Source: Burkholderia sp. WSM2232 | GTDB taxonomy: Bacteria > Pseudomonadota > Gammaproteobacteria > Burkholderiales > Burkholderiaceae | Direction: 5' to 3' | Length of the DNA stretch: 64,000 nt | Assembly: GCF_000472545.1 (NCBI RefSeq) | Contig: NZ_AWZV01000022.1 | Span: forward strand, 60,449-124,448 | Shown here: positions 1-8,449 of the stretch, in pieces | Numbering within the stretch: the first letter of the stretch is position 1 | Layout of the letters: each line of letters starts with the position of its first letter | Made by a program: the position numbers and the translations under genes | The notes under the pieces: model-generated | Database searches by the model: none | Told to the model about the DNA's origin: nothing | What the model saw: the letters and a program-made list of their open reading frames with translations, nothing else

Positions 1-110
1 TCGCCGCGCTCGGTTTCGTCGCCATCGCGGTCATGCGGTTGCCGCTTCTGCCCACCATGCTGGTACTGACGCCGCTTAGCATCTACCTTGCATCGAGGAA
101 CGCACCATGA
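1..110 (+). CDS. Chromate transporter family protein, C-terminal end (partial)
   Basis: Only the last 35 codons are inside the window (reading frame begins at base 3, stop TGA at 108-110). The residues are hydrophobic with a Pro/Leu-rich end, as in the C-terminal membrane segments of short-chain CHR transporters. The stop overlaps the start of the next gene by ATGA. That arrangement is typical of paired short-chain chromate transporter subunits that together replace one long ChrA. The identification rests mainly on this pairing, because too little sequence is present for a family motif. Confidence 0.6.
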   Translation, partial: AALGFVAIAVMRLPLLPTMLVLTPLSIYLASRNAP

Positions 111-634
111 ACGACACGCTGGTTTCCCTCGCCATTATCTTCAGTCAGCTTTCGCTGCTGGCCTTCGGCGGCGGCAACACGATTCTTCCGGAGATGCAAC
201 GTCAAGTGGTGGAGGTGCATCACTGGATGCCGGCGAGCGAGTTCAGCGCGCTCTTCGCGCTCGCGCAAGCCGCGCCCGGACCGAACCTGATGATCGTGAC
301 CCTGATCGGATGGCACGTGGCCGGCTGGCCCGGCATGCTCGTCACGTCGATTGCGAAGTTCGGACCCTCGTCGATCGTGACGATACTCGCATTGCACGCG
401 TGGGACCGCTTCAAGGACCGGCCGTGGCGACGCTACGCGCAATTGGGACTCGTGCCCGTGACGGCCGGCATCGTCGCGGCGAGCGCGGCGCTGATTGCAC
501 AAGCGTCGGATTCGACGGCGATCGCATGGGCGATCACCGCGTTCACAGCAGCTATCGCGCTGAAGACGCGCATCCACCCGCTATGGTTGCTGGCCGCGGG
601 CAGCCTGATCGGATTGACTGGCTTCGGGCAGTAA
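107..634 (+). CDS. Chromate transporter, second short-chain CHR subunit
   Basis: This 175-residue membrane protein matches the CHR (ChrA half) family. The N-terminal half has the FGGG motif (residues about 20-23) followed by the LPEMQRQVV-like segment. The APGPN motif, a hallmark of CHR domains, lies near residue 56. About five hydrophobic segments follow. Long ChrA proteins have two CHR domains; here they are two separate genes overlapping by 4 bases, so a heterodimer is expected. The family exports chromate or related oxyanions by a proton-linked mechanism. The true substrate is not decided by sequence, since many short CHR pairs have no proven chromate activity. Confidence 0.85.
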   Translation: MNDTLVSLAIIFSQLSLLAFGGGNTILPEMQRQVVEVHHWMPASEFSALFALAQAAPGPNLMIVTLIGWHVAGWPGMLVTSIAKFGPSSIVTILALHAWDRFKDRPWRRYAQLGLVPVTAGIVAASAALIAQASDSTAIAWAITAFTAAIALKTRIHPLWLLAAGSLIGLTGFGQ

Positions 635-686
635 GCGAGCCGCTTTTTTGCGAGCGGCGTCAGGCACTCGTCATCAACGCTTGGGC

Positions 687-722
687 GGCAGCAGCGGGCG
701 GCGCGCGGTCCGCGCGCTGCTG
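687..722. terminator. GC-rich hairpin between convergent genes
   Basis: CAGCAGC (689-695) can pair with GCTGCTG (716-722), and the inner GCGCGC (701-706) can pair with the GCGCGC at 712-717, leaving a small bulge. It lies between the ends of the chromate transporter gene and amn. There is no T-run on either side, so it is a hairpin of terminator type rather than a proven intrinsic terminator. Confidence 0.3.
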
Positions 723-733
723 TAATTGCCAGC

Positions 734-2260
734 TTACTGAAACGCCACTTCAGCGAAGCTGCGGAGTTTGCGGCTATGCAACCGATGCAGCCCGTTCTCG
801 CGCAACAGCTCCATCGCTTTCACGCCAATCTGCAAGTGCTGGTCAACCTGCGCGCGATAAAACTGATCGGCCATGCCTGGCAGTTTCAACTCGCCGTGCA
901 GCGGTTTGTCGGACACGCAGAGCAAGGTTCCGTATGGCACGCGGAAGCGGAATCCGTTTGCGGCAATGGTCGCGCTTTCCATGTCCAGCGCAATCGCGCG
1001 GCTTTGCGACAGCCGTTGCACCGGTTCGCGATGATCGCGCAACTCCCAGTTGCGGTTGTCGACACTGGCCACGGTGCCTGTGCGCATCACGCGTTTCAGT
1101 TCGACGCCGTCCAGTTGCGTGACCTGTGCCACGGCGCGCTCCAACGCGACCTGCACTTCGGCGAGCGCCGGAATCGGCACCCACAGCGGCAAATCCGCAT
1201 CGAGCACGTGATCCTCGCGCACATAGCCGTGCGCGAGCACATAGTCGCCGAGGCGCTGCGTGTTGCGCAGCCCCGCGCAGTGGCCGAGCATGATCCACGC
1301 ATGCGGACGCAGCACGGCGATGTGATCGGTAATGGTCTTCGCGTTAGACGGCCCGACGCCGATGTTGATCATCGTAATGCCGCTGCCGTCCGCGCGCTTC
1401 AGGTGATACGCGGGCATTTGCGGCAGGCGCGGCGGCGCGGTGCCTTCCTGCGCCTGCTCGCCGAGATTCTCGTTGTAGGTGACCACGTCGCCGGGTTCGA
1501 CAAACGAGGTGTACTCGCTGCGGTAGGCGCGCAGTTCTTCGTCGTCGGTACGGGCCATCATCGTGCGGCCCAGTTTGACGAATTCGTCGATATAGAACTG
1601 ATAGTTCGTGTACAACACGTAGTTCTGGCAATGCGTGGGCGAGGTCGCCGTGTAGTGCTTCAGCCGATGCAGCGAAAAGTCCACCCGCGCCGCGGTAAAC
1701 AATGCAAGCGGATGCGGCTCGCCGGCAAGCGGCTCATACGTGCCGTTGACGATGCGATCGTCGAGCAGCGCGAGGTCCGGCGTGTCGAACACGTCGCGCA
1801 TCAGGAAGAGGCGCTCGCGATCCAGATCGCCTTCCAGGTGAATGCCCTCTGCAAACGCGAAGTGAATGGGAATGGGCTGCGTGGAAACGCCGACTTCGAT
1901 TTTCACATGATGGTTCTTCGCGAGCAGCCGCAACTGCTCGCGATAGTAGTTGCCGAACAGATCGGGCCGCGTGACCGTGGTCTCGAACACGCCGGGCCCT
2001 GCGACAAAACCATACGAGCGGCGCGAATCGATATGCGTGTTCACTTCGGTGCACACGCGCACGAACGGATAGCAAGCACGCACGCGGCGCTCGAACAGTT
2101 CGTTGCGGCGATAGCGTGCGAAGGCGTCGCGCAAGAAGGATGTGTTCGCTTCGTAAATCGCCGACAGTCGGGTCACGGCTTCGGCGGCGTCGTCGAACGA
2201 TTCGGTCGGGAAGCTGTTGACGGGAGTTTGCACCGCGCGTTGATTGGTATCGTTGTTCAT
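734..2260 (-). CDS. amn: AMP nucleosidase
   Basis: The 508-residue protein matches AMP nucleosidase, which hydrolyses AMP to adenine and ribose 5-phosphate in the cytoplasm and so controls adenylate levels and purine salvage. Length is close to the Escherichia coli enzyme (about 484). The N-terminal half is the Amn-specific domain. The C-terminal half is a nucleoside-phosphorylase fold with the glycine-rich GVGPSNAKT segment and the late ALDMESATIAANGF segment (the Glu of this motif contacts the ribose in the superfamily). The start ATG at 2260 has a GAGG Shine-Dalgarno about 10 bases upstream. It stands alone, convergent with the transporter gene. Confidence 0.93.
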   Translation of the reverse strand: MNNDTNQRAVQTPVNSFPTESFDDAAEAVTRLSAIYEANTSFLRDAFARYRRNELFERRVRACYPFVRVCTEVNTHIDSRRSYGFVAGPGVFETTVTRPDLFGNYYREQLRLLAKNHHVKIEVGVSTQPIPIHFAFAEGIHLEGDLDRERLFLMRDVFDTPDLALLDDRIVNGTYEPLAGEPHPLALFTAARVDFSLHRLKHYTATSPTHCQNYVLYTNYQFYIDEFVKLGRTMMARTDDEELRAYRSEYTSFVEPGDVVTYNENLGEQAQEGTAPPRLPQMPAYHLKRADGSGITMINIGVGPSNAKTITDHIAVLRPHAWIMLGHCAGLRNTQRLGDYVLAHGYVREDHVLDADLPLWVPIPALAEVQVALERAVAQVTQLDGVELKRVMRTGTVASVDNRNWELRDHREPVQRLSQSRAIALDMESATIAANGFRFRVPYGTLLCVSDKPLHGELKLPGMADQFYRAQVDQHLQIGVKAMELLRENGLHRLHSRKLRSFAEVAFQ

Positions 2261-2427
2261 CTTCGTTCGCCTCTATTAATGAGACGACATTACCACGGAA
2301 GCCGTGATAGCCAAATGACCTTGCCGCGCTCCCCGGCATGCGCCAGCGGGAGGTTCGCACGATGGCGGACGCGGCGCGCGAAAGCAGCGCAAAATAAGGT
2401 GATCGCGCCCGTGGCAGAGGTTGGATT

Positions 2428-2436
2428 TGCTAGAAT
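2428..2436 (+). promoter_or_regulatory. Extended -10 promoter of the DUF2782 gene
   Basis: TGC-TAGAAT is an extended -10 element (TGn followed by TAGAAT at 2431-2436), about 25 bases before the start codon at 2462. No good -35 hexamer is seen, which is usual for extended -10 promoters. A GGAGAA Shine-Dalgarno follows at 2451-2456. Confidence 0.45.
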
Positions 2437-2461
2437 CGGGGCACCATTCCGGAGAATCACC

Positions 2462-2857
2462 ATGAAGCCGCTCCTTCCCGTCGCCGTTGCACTGGCCCTT
2501 GCCTGCGGCAACGCCGCGATGGCTGCCCAGCCTGTCGACGACACGCCGCCCCCGGGCGCACCGCAGTCCGCCAACGAACGCGCCGGGCTACCCGATCTGG
2601 AAAAGATCAACCGGCCGGCCGCGCAGGTCAGCTCGAAGGTCGAAATCAATGTCCCGCGCACGCCGAGCTTTTATGAGCGCAGCGCGAACGGCACCGAAAT
2701 CACCGAATACCGAGACAAAGGCAAGCCCGTCGAAATCAATGTGCGTTCCAACCTCGGCACGCGCTATCACATGAGCGCGCCGCTCGACACGTCGCCGGCC
2801 GTGCGCGATAACGGTCGCGCTAGCACCCGTTTGCCGTCCGTCAATCTGACCTATTGA
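2462..2857 (+). CDS. DUF2782 family exported protein
   Basis: This 131-residue protein starts with a signal peptide: Lys at position 3, a hydrophobic core, and an AMAA-type cleavage site near residue 21. The rest is a short, polar, Pro-rich N-part followed by the conserved DUF2782 core (EINVP...YRDKGKPVEINV). The function is unknown. Members of this family commonly sit next to thrB and polA in gamma- and beta-proteobacteria, and thrB follows here 214 bases downstream. The start is fixed by the signal peptide and a GGAGAA ribosome site. The open frame continues far upstream only because it runs antisense through amn. Confidence 0.8.
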   Translation: MKPLLPVAVALALACGNAAMAAQPVDDTPPPGAPQSANERAGLPDLEKINRPAAQVSSKVEINVPRTPSFYERSANGTEITEYRDKGKPVEINVRSNLGTRYHMSAPLDTSPAVRDNGRASTRLPSVNLTY

Positions 2858-3071
2858 TGCACGGCGGGGCAGGCGTCCCGCCGCTTTCGCCAACGCCCCG
2901 CCCCTGGCGTCGCGAGGTTAGCCGCTGTAACCGTTAGAACATCGCTGTTGCCGTGAATCCCGCTGCCGTTTGCGGACCCGCCTGTTCGCGCGTTCGCCGC
3001 TGCCTTGACCACCGCACGTATGCTGCTGGCCGCACCGCGCCAGCCCGACGAACCTGATCCGACTTTTCCGC

Positions 3072-4067
3072 ATGGCTGTCTTCACCGCTGTTACCGAATC
3101 CCAACTCGCAGACTGGATGCGCCATTACGATCTCGGCGAGGTCGTCGAATTTCGCGGCATTACATCCGGCATAGAGAACAGCAATTTCTTTCTGACGACG
3201 ACGCGCGGCGAATACGTCCTCACGATTTTCGAAAAGCTCACAGCAGAGCAGCTCCCGTTCTACCTGGATCTGATGCGGCATCTGGCAGCGCACCGCGTGC
3301 CGGTGCCCGACCCCATGCCGCGCGAGGACGGCTCGCTGTTCGGCATGCTGCTCGGCAAACCCGCGGCTATCGTGACGAAACTCGAAGGCGCGCCGGAACT
3401 CGCGCCGGGCGTCGAGCACTGCGTCGAAGTCGGGCAGATGCTCGCGCGCATGCATCTGGCCGGGCGCGATTACACCGGTTATCAGCCGAACTTGCGCAGC
3501 CTGCCGTGGTGGAAGGAGACGGTGCCGACCATCCTGCCGTTTCTCGAAGGCGAGCAGCGCGAGCTGCTGTCGTCGGAACTCGCGTATCAGGAGGCGTTTT
3601 TCGCATCCGCGGATCACGCCGCGCTGCCCGGCGGCCCATGCCACGCCGACCTGTTCCGCGACAACGCGATGTTCGCGCACGCCGCGCCCGGAACAGGCCA
3701 CCAGGTGCGCCTGGGCGGCTTCTTCGACTTTTACTTCGCCGGCTGCGACAAGTGGCTCTTCGACGTCGCAGTAACGGTCAACGACTGGTGCGTGGACCTC
3801 GCGAGCGGCAAGCTCGATCAGGCGCGCACCGAGGCCATGCTGCGCGCGTATCAGACGGTGCGTCCTTTTACCGTCGAGGAAAATCGCCATTGGGGCGATA
3901 TGCTGCGGGCGGGCGCATACCGTTTCTGGGTTTCGCGGCTGTATGATTTTCATTTGCCGCGCGCGGCCGAACTGCTCAAACCGCACGATCCCGGCCATTT
4001 CGAGCGCATTCTGCGCGAGCGCCTGTCCGGCGTAGCACTTCCAGGCATCCATACCTCATGCAACTGA
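3072..4067 (+). CDS. thrB: Homoserine kinase (APH-fold type)
   Basis: The 331-residue protein is the aminoglycoside-phosphotransferase-like homoserine kinase of Pseudomonas and Burkholderia, not the GHMP type of enterobacteria. It phosphorylates L-homoserine with ATP in threonine synthesis. The N-lobe has the GIENSNFFL ATP-binding loop. The catalytic loop reads CHADLFRDN with Asp193 as predicted base and Asn198 as metal ligand. A DFYFAG segment follows as the DFG-equivalent. The usual HGD is HAD here, as in other ThrB proteins of this type. The 3' end overlaps the next gene by 10 bases, so the two are probably translated together. Confidence 0.93.
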   Translation: MAVFTAVTESQLADWMRHYDLGEVVEFRGITSGIENSNFFLTTTRGEYVLTIFEKLTAEQLPFYLDLMRHLAAHRVPVPDPMPREDGSLFGMLLGKPAAIVTKLEGAPELAPGVEHCVEVGQMLARMHLAGRDYTGYQPNLRSLPWWKETVPTILPFLEGEQRELLSSELAYQEAFFASADHAALPGGPCHADLFRDNAMFAHAAPGTGHQVRLGGFFDFYFAGCDKWLFDVAVTVNDWCVDLASGKLDQARTEAMLRAYQTVRPFTVEENRHWGDMLRAGAYRFWVSRLYDFHLPRAAELLKPHDPGHFERILRERLSGVALPGIHTSCN

Positions 4068-4867
4068 TCGAAGTTCCCGCGAAAACCGGCTATGTCTGGT
4101 TCCGGCAAGGCATCTGGCTGTTCCGCAAGAATCCGCTCGCGTTCCTGACGCTCTTCTTCACCTACCTGCTGGTGATGACGCTGGTCGCGCAAATCCCGTT
4201 GATCGGCAGTGTGCTGCCGCTCGCGTTCATTCCGGGCGTCGCCGTCGGCTTCATGGCCGCGTGCCGCGATACGATCGCCGGCAAGCCGGTGTTCCCGACC
4301 ATCCTCGCGGACGGTTTTCGATCCTACGGGCCGCTGGTCGCGCGCCGGCTGATCGTGCTGGGCGTGTTCTATGTCATCGCGATGGCGCTGGTGCTGGCGG
4401 GCTCCGCGCTCGCCGACGGCGGCATGTTGCTCAAGGTGATGGTCGGCGCGGGCGGCCCGATGGACCCGGAGGCGGTTGCTAACAGCAACATGCCGCTCGG
4501 GGTGGTCACTGCTTTTGCGTTCTACGTTCCGGTCGCCATGCTGTTCTGGTTCTCGCCCATTCTTGCCGCGTGGCACGACGTGCCGCCCGTCAAGGCGATG
4601 TTCTTCAGCCTTGTCAGTTGCTGGCGCAATCGCGGCGCGTTTATCGTATTCGGCGCACTGTGGTTTGCCGTCGCGATGACCGTATCGCTCGGCTTGTCAG
4701 CGTTGATGCAGGCGCTCGGCGCCGGCGACTTCGCCTTTGCCGTGCTGATGCCCGCCACGATGATCGTCACGACCATGCTGTATTGCTCGTTCTACGCAAC
4801 GTATCGCGGCTGCTACGGCGTGCAGACGCCGCAAACGCCCGACTTGCCGACCACGCCGGCGGCCTGA
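4058..4867 (+). CDS. BPSS1780 family membrane protein
   Basis: This 269-residue inner-membrane protein has about six hydrophobic segments and matches the Burkholderiales family named after B. pseudomallei BPSS1780. The N-terminus carries the conserved Trp-Phe-Arg-x-Gly-x-Trp-Leu-Phe-Arg-Lys-Asn-Pro pattern typical of this family. Its function is unknown. Its start lies inside the end of thrB, which suggests translational coupling. Nothing links it to threonine synthesis beyond position. Confidence 0.8.
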   Translation: MQLIEVPAKTGYVWFRQGIWLFRKNPLAFLTLFFTYLLVMTLVAQIPLIGSVLPLAFIPGVAVGFMAACRDTIAGKPVFPTILADGFRSYGPLVARRLIVLGVFYVIAMALVLAGSALADGGMLLKVMVGAGGPMDPEAVANSNMPLGVVTAFAFYVPVAMLFWFSPILAAWHDVPPVKAMFFSLVSCWRNRGAFIVFGALWFAVAMTVSLGLSALMQALGAGDFAFAVLMPATMIVTTMLYCSFYATYRGCYGVQTPQTPDLPTTPAA

Positions 4868-4984
4868 ACGGCGTTGTTCGTCGCTCGCTGCATGCGTCAA
4901 GCCGGGCGCCTTTCCGTTGCCTGAGTGCGCTCGTGTGCTCAAGATCGCGGGCCGGCGCACTGCCATTTGCCGCTCCACTTGCCG

Positions 4985-6484
4985 ATGACACGCGTCCGAC
5001 ATTCGACCGACACCTTTGAGACCGGCCTCGTCTGGTTTCGCCGCGACCTGCGCCATACCGACAACGCCGCGCTGTATTACGCGCTCAAGCACTGCGAGCG
5101 CGTCTGGTGCGTGTTCGTCTTCGACACAACGATCCTGCAGCCGCTCATTGAGCAATGGCAGTTGCGCCATCCGGGCACGCAGGCGCAAGACCGGCGCGTC
5201 GAGTTCATTCTTGAGTCGCTGCGCGAACTCGACGAAGCGCTGCGCGCGCGAGGCGGTGGCCTCATCGTCCTGTACGGCGATCCTGTAGACCTCGTGCCGA
5301 AACTGGCTGGCGAACTCGGCGCGGATGCCGTGTTTGCAAATCACGACTACGTACCGGCCGCGATCGAACGGGACGAAGCGGTACGCGAGCATCTCGCAGA
5401 TGCAGGACGCACCCTCCAGACCTTCAAGGATCAGGTGATTTTTGAGCGCGCGGAACTGCTGACCGGGCAGAACAAGCCGTTCACGGTCTTCACGCCATAC
5501 AAGAATGCGTGGCTCAAGCAGTTGACGAGCTTCGATCTGAAGCCCTACCCGGTCGAAACGTACGCAAACCGCCTGGCCCCGTTGCCCGCTCGCCTGAACC
5601 GGCAGCTACCGACGCTCGAACAGCTCGGCTTCGCGCCGGGCAATCTGGGGCAACTGGAATTGCCCGCAGGCATGAGCGGCGCGCAGCGTCTGCTCGACGA
5701 CTTTCTCTCGCGAATCGACAGCTACGCCGAACGGCGCGATTTTCCGGCGGCAAAAGGGCCCAGCTACCTGTCGGTGCATTTGCGCTTCGGCACGGTGTCG
5801 ATCCGCACGCTGGCGCGGCTCGCGCATGAGATGTCGCTGCAACCGGACGGCCGGGGCGCGGCTACCTGGCTCTCGGAACTGGTGTGGCGGGATTTTTACT
5901 TCATGATCCTCGCGCATCACCCCAGGCTCGCGAGCGGCGCCTCGTTCAGGGCCGACTACGACCGGTTGCGCTGGGAGCAAGGTCCAGAGGCGGAGGCTGC
6001 CTTCGCCGCCTGGTGCGAGGGCCGCACCGGCTACCCGCTGATCGACGCAGCCATGCTGCAACTCAATCGCACCGGCTACATGCACAACCGTCTGCGAATG
6101 GTGACAGCGAGTTTTCTGGTCAAGGATCTGGGCGTCGACTGGCGACTCGGCGAACGCTATTTCGCCGAGCAACTGAACGACTATGACTTCGCAGCGAATA
6201 ACGGCGGCTGGCAGTGGGCGGCGTCGACGGGATGCGATGCGCAGCCCTATTTCCGGATTTTCAATCCGGTCACGCAGTCCGAAAAGTTCGATGCCGAAGG
6301 GCGGTTCATCAAACGCTACTTGCCTCAGCTTGCAAAGCTGCCTGCGAAATGGATTCATGCGCCGTGGCTCGCGGGCGCGCAACGGCTGGCAGAGTACGGT
6401 GTCGTGCTGGGTGAAGACTACCCGGCGCCGATTGTGGACCACGCGCAAGCTAGAGCGCGAACACTGGCCCGATTCGGCAAGTGA
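4985..6484 (+). CDS. phr: Deoxyribodipyrimidine photo-lyase (class I)
   Basis: The 499-residue flavoprotein repairs cyclobutane pyrimidine dimers in DNA with blue light. The N-terminal antenna domain begins with LVWFRRDLRHTDN, the standard photolyase opening. The C-terminal FAD domain shows WLSELVWRDFY, TGYPLIDAAMLQLNRTGYMHNRLRM and the NDYDFAANNGGWQWAAS segment with the Trp residues of the electron-transfer and dimer pocket. The ATG at 4985 is preferred to an in-frame ATG at 4925, because residues upstream of it do not resemble the family. The gene lies 117 bases after the BPSS1780 gene. Confidence 0.94.
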   Translation: MTRVRHSTDTFETGLVWFRRDLRHTDNAALYYALKHCERVWCVFVFDTTILQPLIEQWQLRHPGTQAQDRRVEFILESLRELDEALRARGGGLIVLYGDPVDLVPKLAGELGADAVFANHDYVPAAIERDEAVREHLADAGRTLQTFKDQVIFERAELLTGQNKPFTVFTPYKNAWLKQLTSFDLKPYPVETYANRLAPLPARLNRQLPTLEQLGFAPGNLGQLELPAGMSGAQRLLDDFLSRIDSYAERRDFPAAKGPSYLSVHLRFGTVSIRTLARLAHEMSLQPDGRGAATWLSELVWRDFYFMILAHHPRLASGASFRADYDRLRWEQGPEAEAAFAAWCEGRTGYPLIDAAMLQLNRTGYMHNRLRMVTASFLVKDLGVDWRLGERYFAEQLNDYDFAANNGGWQWAASTGCDAQPYFRIFNPVTQSEKFDAEGRFIKRYLPQLAKLPAKWIHAPWLAGAQRLAEYGVVLGEDYPAPIVDHAQARARTLARFGK

Positions 6485-6613
6485 GCACACGCTCACATCG
6501 GTTTTTGCAGGCACGAAGCGCAAACGGCTGCGAGCCCAACGGCGATAAGCGCAGAAGCTATCGCCTTGCACCGGCGTCCTTCACTACCGCCGATGCATCA
6601 ATTGACGCGCAGC

Positions 6614-6790
6614 TTAGTGCTGGCTCATCCACGACGGCTGACGGAAGTTCGCGTCGCGGTCCAGCTTGCGCATGCGGAATTCCAGGTCGTACAGGTCCGT
6701 CGCTTCGGCGAGGAACGCGTCAGCGCGTTCTTTGGCGAGTTGCTCGGGCGACTTCGTCAGAAACAGAAACAGGCGGGTTAGCAGGTACAT
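6614..6790 (-). CDS. DUF3563 family small protein
   Basis: This 58-residue protein reads MYLLTRLFLFLTKSPEQLAK at its start and ends with QPSWMSQH. It matches the DUF3563 family of short Burkholderiaceae proteins, which have a hydrophobic N-terminus followed by an acidic, helical ALLA/E-rich segment. The function is unknown. A GAGG Shine-Dalgarno (6798-6801) lies 7 bases before ATG and a TATAAT -10 lies about 52 bases upstream. It follows the esterase gene on the same strand but appears to have its own promoter. Confidence 0.82.
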   Translation of the reverse strand: MYLLTRLFLFLTKSPEQLAKERADAFLAEATDLYDLEFRMRKLDRDANFRQPSWMSQH

Positions 6791-6811
6791 GGTGAAACCT
6801 CAGCAATGAAT

Positions 6812-6829
6812 TTAGGCGTTAAGGCCTAA
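6812..6829 (-). promoter_or_regulatory. Inverted repeat in the 5' leader of the DUF3563 gene
   Basis: TTAGGC and GCCTAA are a perfect 6-base inverted repeat with a 6-base spacer. The repeat lies between the -10 box and the Shine-Dalgarno of the DUF3563 gene. It could be an operator or a small mRNA hairpin; the sequence does not decide which. Confidence 0.3.
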
Positions 6830-6841
6830 GGGATAACCCGC

Positions 6842-6847
6842 ATTATA
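6842..6847 (-). promoter_or_regulatory. TATAAT -10 box of the DUF3563 gene
   Basis: A perfect consensus TATAAT on the minus strand sits about 52 bases upstream of the start codon. No convincing -35 is seen at 16-18 bases. It overlaps a short inverted repeat, TAGGG-AAAA-CCCTA (6846-6859), which could bind a regulator. Confidence 0.5.
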
Positions 6848-6921
6848 GGGAAAACCCTAGGACTACGCCAGCATTCAATTTAGAGGTGTTGCGCAAACGT
6901 CACCGCGACCCGAGCACGACC

Positions 6922-8112
6922 TCACCGCACATGCATAGCGGCTTCGGCCGCGGCGCCTTCGGGCAGGCTCGCGCCCACGCGCCGCTGATGCTTGAAGAAC
7001 TCCCACACCACCGCAGTGGCGTCGGGGCCCTTGGCGGAATGGAACGGCACCGCATCGTCGCCGCCGGCCCACGCGTGCGCAAGTCCCTGCACCCGGCAGA
7101 CGCGCACCACGCGTCGTCCGCCGCGGAAATAATCCCGCATCGTCACGCCGCCTTTACGTTCCTCGCGCAATTCGCCGGCTTTGCGCGCGCCCTTCGAATC
7201 AATCATCCGGTTGAGCCGCAGAAACTGCGTCGCGAGTTGGTCGGCATTGACCGGCGCAACCACATGGTCCGCGTCGCCATGAATGATGATTGCCGGCATC
7301 CCCGGATAATGCGCAACGTCGGCCGCCTCGTCGACGAGTTCCACCGGATCGCGCCGCGCGCCGCGTCGCATCACGTCCATCGCGGTAATGCCGGAATGGG
7401 CTTCCCCAAGAGCAGGACCGGAATGCAGCGCGACAGCCGCGAAGCGCTCCGGATAATGCAGCGCCAGCAACGCCGTCAATCCGGCGCCTGCCGAAATTCC
7501 CGCGAGATACACGCGCTCGCTGTCAAAGCCATGCTGGGCAATGAGGGCATCCACGAGAGAAGCCACCGCGCGCGCCTCCGCACCCCCGGCGCTTTCCCCC
7601 GAGTCGTACCAATGCCAGCAGCGGTGCGAATGCGCGTGCTTCGACTGCTCCGGATAAACCACGGCGAAGCCGTAGCGATCCGCCAGCACGTTCATCCGCG
7701 TGCCTTGTGCAAATTCGTCGATGGACTGCGTGCAGCCGTGCAGCATCACGACAAGAGGCATGCTTTGCAGCGCGTGGCCCGACGGTACGTACAGCGCATA
7801 GTGGAGATGGTTGACGAGCCGCCCGGGCGCGGCCGGCGCCGAATGGAACGAGCGCGTCCACGAACCGCTCGCCCACGCAGCCGCCCGCGGACGTACCCGC
7901 GATTCGCGCGCCGCCGGGCGTGGCGCCTCGCGTTTGGCCGGAGCACGGACCAAGGCCGACTTGACCGGACGAACTTTGGTGGAGGGCTTGCTCGCCGCCG
8001 GGCGCACCGGACGCGCGGCAACGCGCTTGGCGGTCTTGTGGGCGTGCTCGCTCTGAATTGCGAGCAGACGCTTCAAACCGCGAAGCCAGATTTTGGAGAG
8101 ACTTTTTGCCAT
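6922..8112 (-). CDS. PHB-depolymerase-family esterase
   Basis: This 396-residue alpha/beta hydrolase resembles short-chain poly-3-hydroxybutyrate depolymerase-like esterases (the PHB depolymerase/LpqC family). It shows the VMLHGCTQ oxyanion segment, the GISAGAG nucleophile elbow with its serine, HGDADHVV containing the likely acid, and GLAHAWAGG with the likely His. The first 90 or so residues are an Arg/Ala/Pro/Lys-rich extension with no clear signal peptide, so export is uncertain. The ATG at 8112 has a GAGG 11 bases upstream. The substrate could be PHB oligomers or another ester such as feruloyl or acetyl groups. Confidence 0.82.
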   Translation of the reverse strand: MAKSLSKIWLRGLKRLLAIQSEHAHKTAKRVAARPVRPAASKPSTKVRPVKSALVRAPAKREAPRPAARESRVRPRAAAWASGSWTRSFHSAPAAPGRLVNHLHYALYVPSGHALQSMPLVVMLHGCTQSIDEFAQGTRMNVLADRYGFAVVYPEQSKHAHSHRCWHWYDSGESAGGAEARAVASLVDALIAQHGFDSERVYLAGISAGAGLTALLALHYPERFAAVALHSGPALGEAHSGITAMDVMRRGARRDPVELVDEAADVAHYPGMPAIIIHGDADHVVAPVNADQLATQFLRLNRMIDSKGARKAGELREERKGGVTMRDYFRGGRRVVRVCRVQGLAHAWAGGDDAVPFHSAKGPDATAVVWEFFKHQRRVGASLPEGAAAEAAMHVR

Positions 8113-8449
8113 CGGCGCAAAAACCTCGCAAAAAGGGACAGGATGGGCGAAAGCGCAGGCGCTTCTTGTGCAATGCACAATAACACCAATCCCGGCACTA
8201 TGCAGGACGCGTGAATCTGCCCCAATTGGCCGACGCTGAGCCTTGCCGCCCGCTCGTCATCCACGCTGGGCTGCCTCTTTAGCGACTTGTTGGCGAGCTA
8301 ACGCTCCGAATCAAAAAGCTTTTTTATCCAGCGCGGGCGGCCGTCAGGTGCCGTTTATACTGGCGGTTATCCCAGTGCGTCGGCGGGTGCCCCCGCTTGC
8401 GCGTTGTAATTGCTATCCACAATCCTATGCAGCCCTGAGCGCTTGTCCG
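8113..8449. other. Divergent intergenic region, esterase / PAP2 genes
   Basis: This 337-base gap separates two divergent starts and must hold both promoters. A TATACT -10-like hexamer at 8356-8361 points toward the PAP2 gene, but no matching -35 is seen. No RNA gene or repeat was recognised. Confidence 0.4.

Noticed and set aside
776..2461. Long open frame on the plus strand upstream of and in frame with the DUF2782 gene
   Set aside because: It runs antisense through amn. Its His/Arg/Gln-rich translation is typical of a GC-rich shadow frame, while the real gene has its own signal peptide and ribosome site at 2462.
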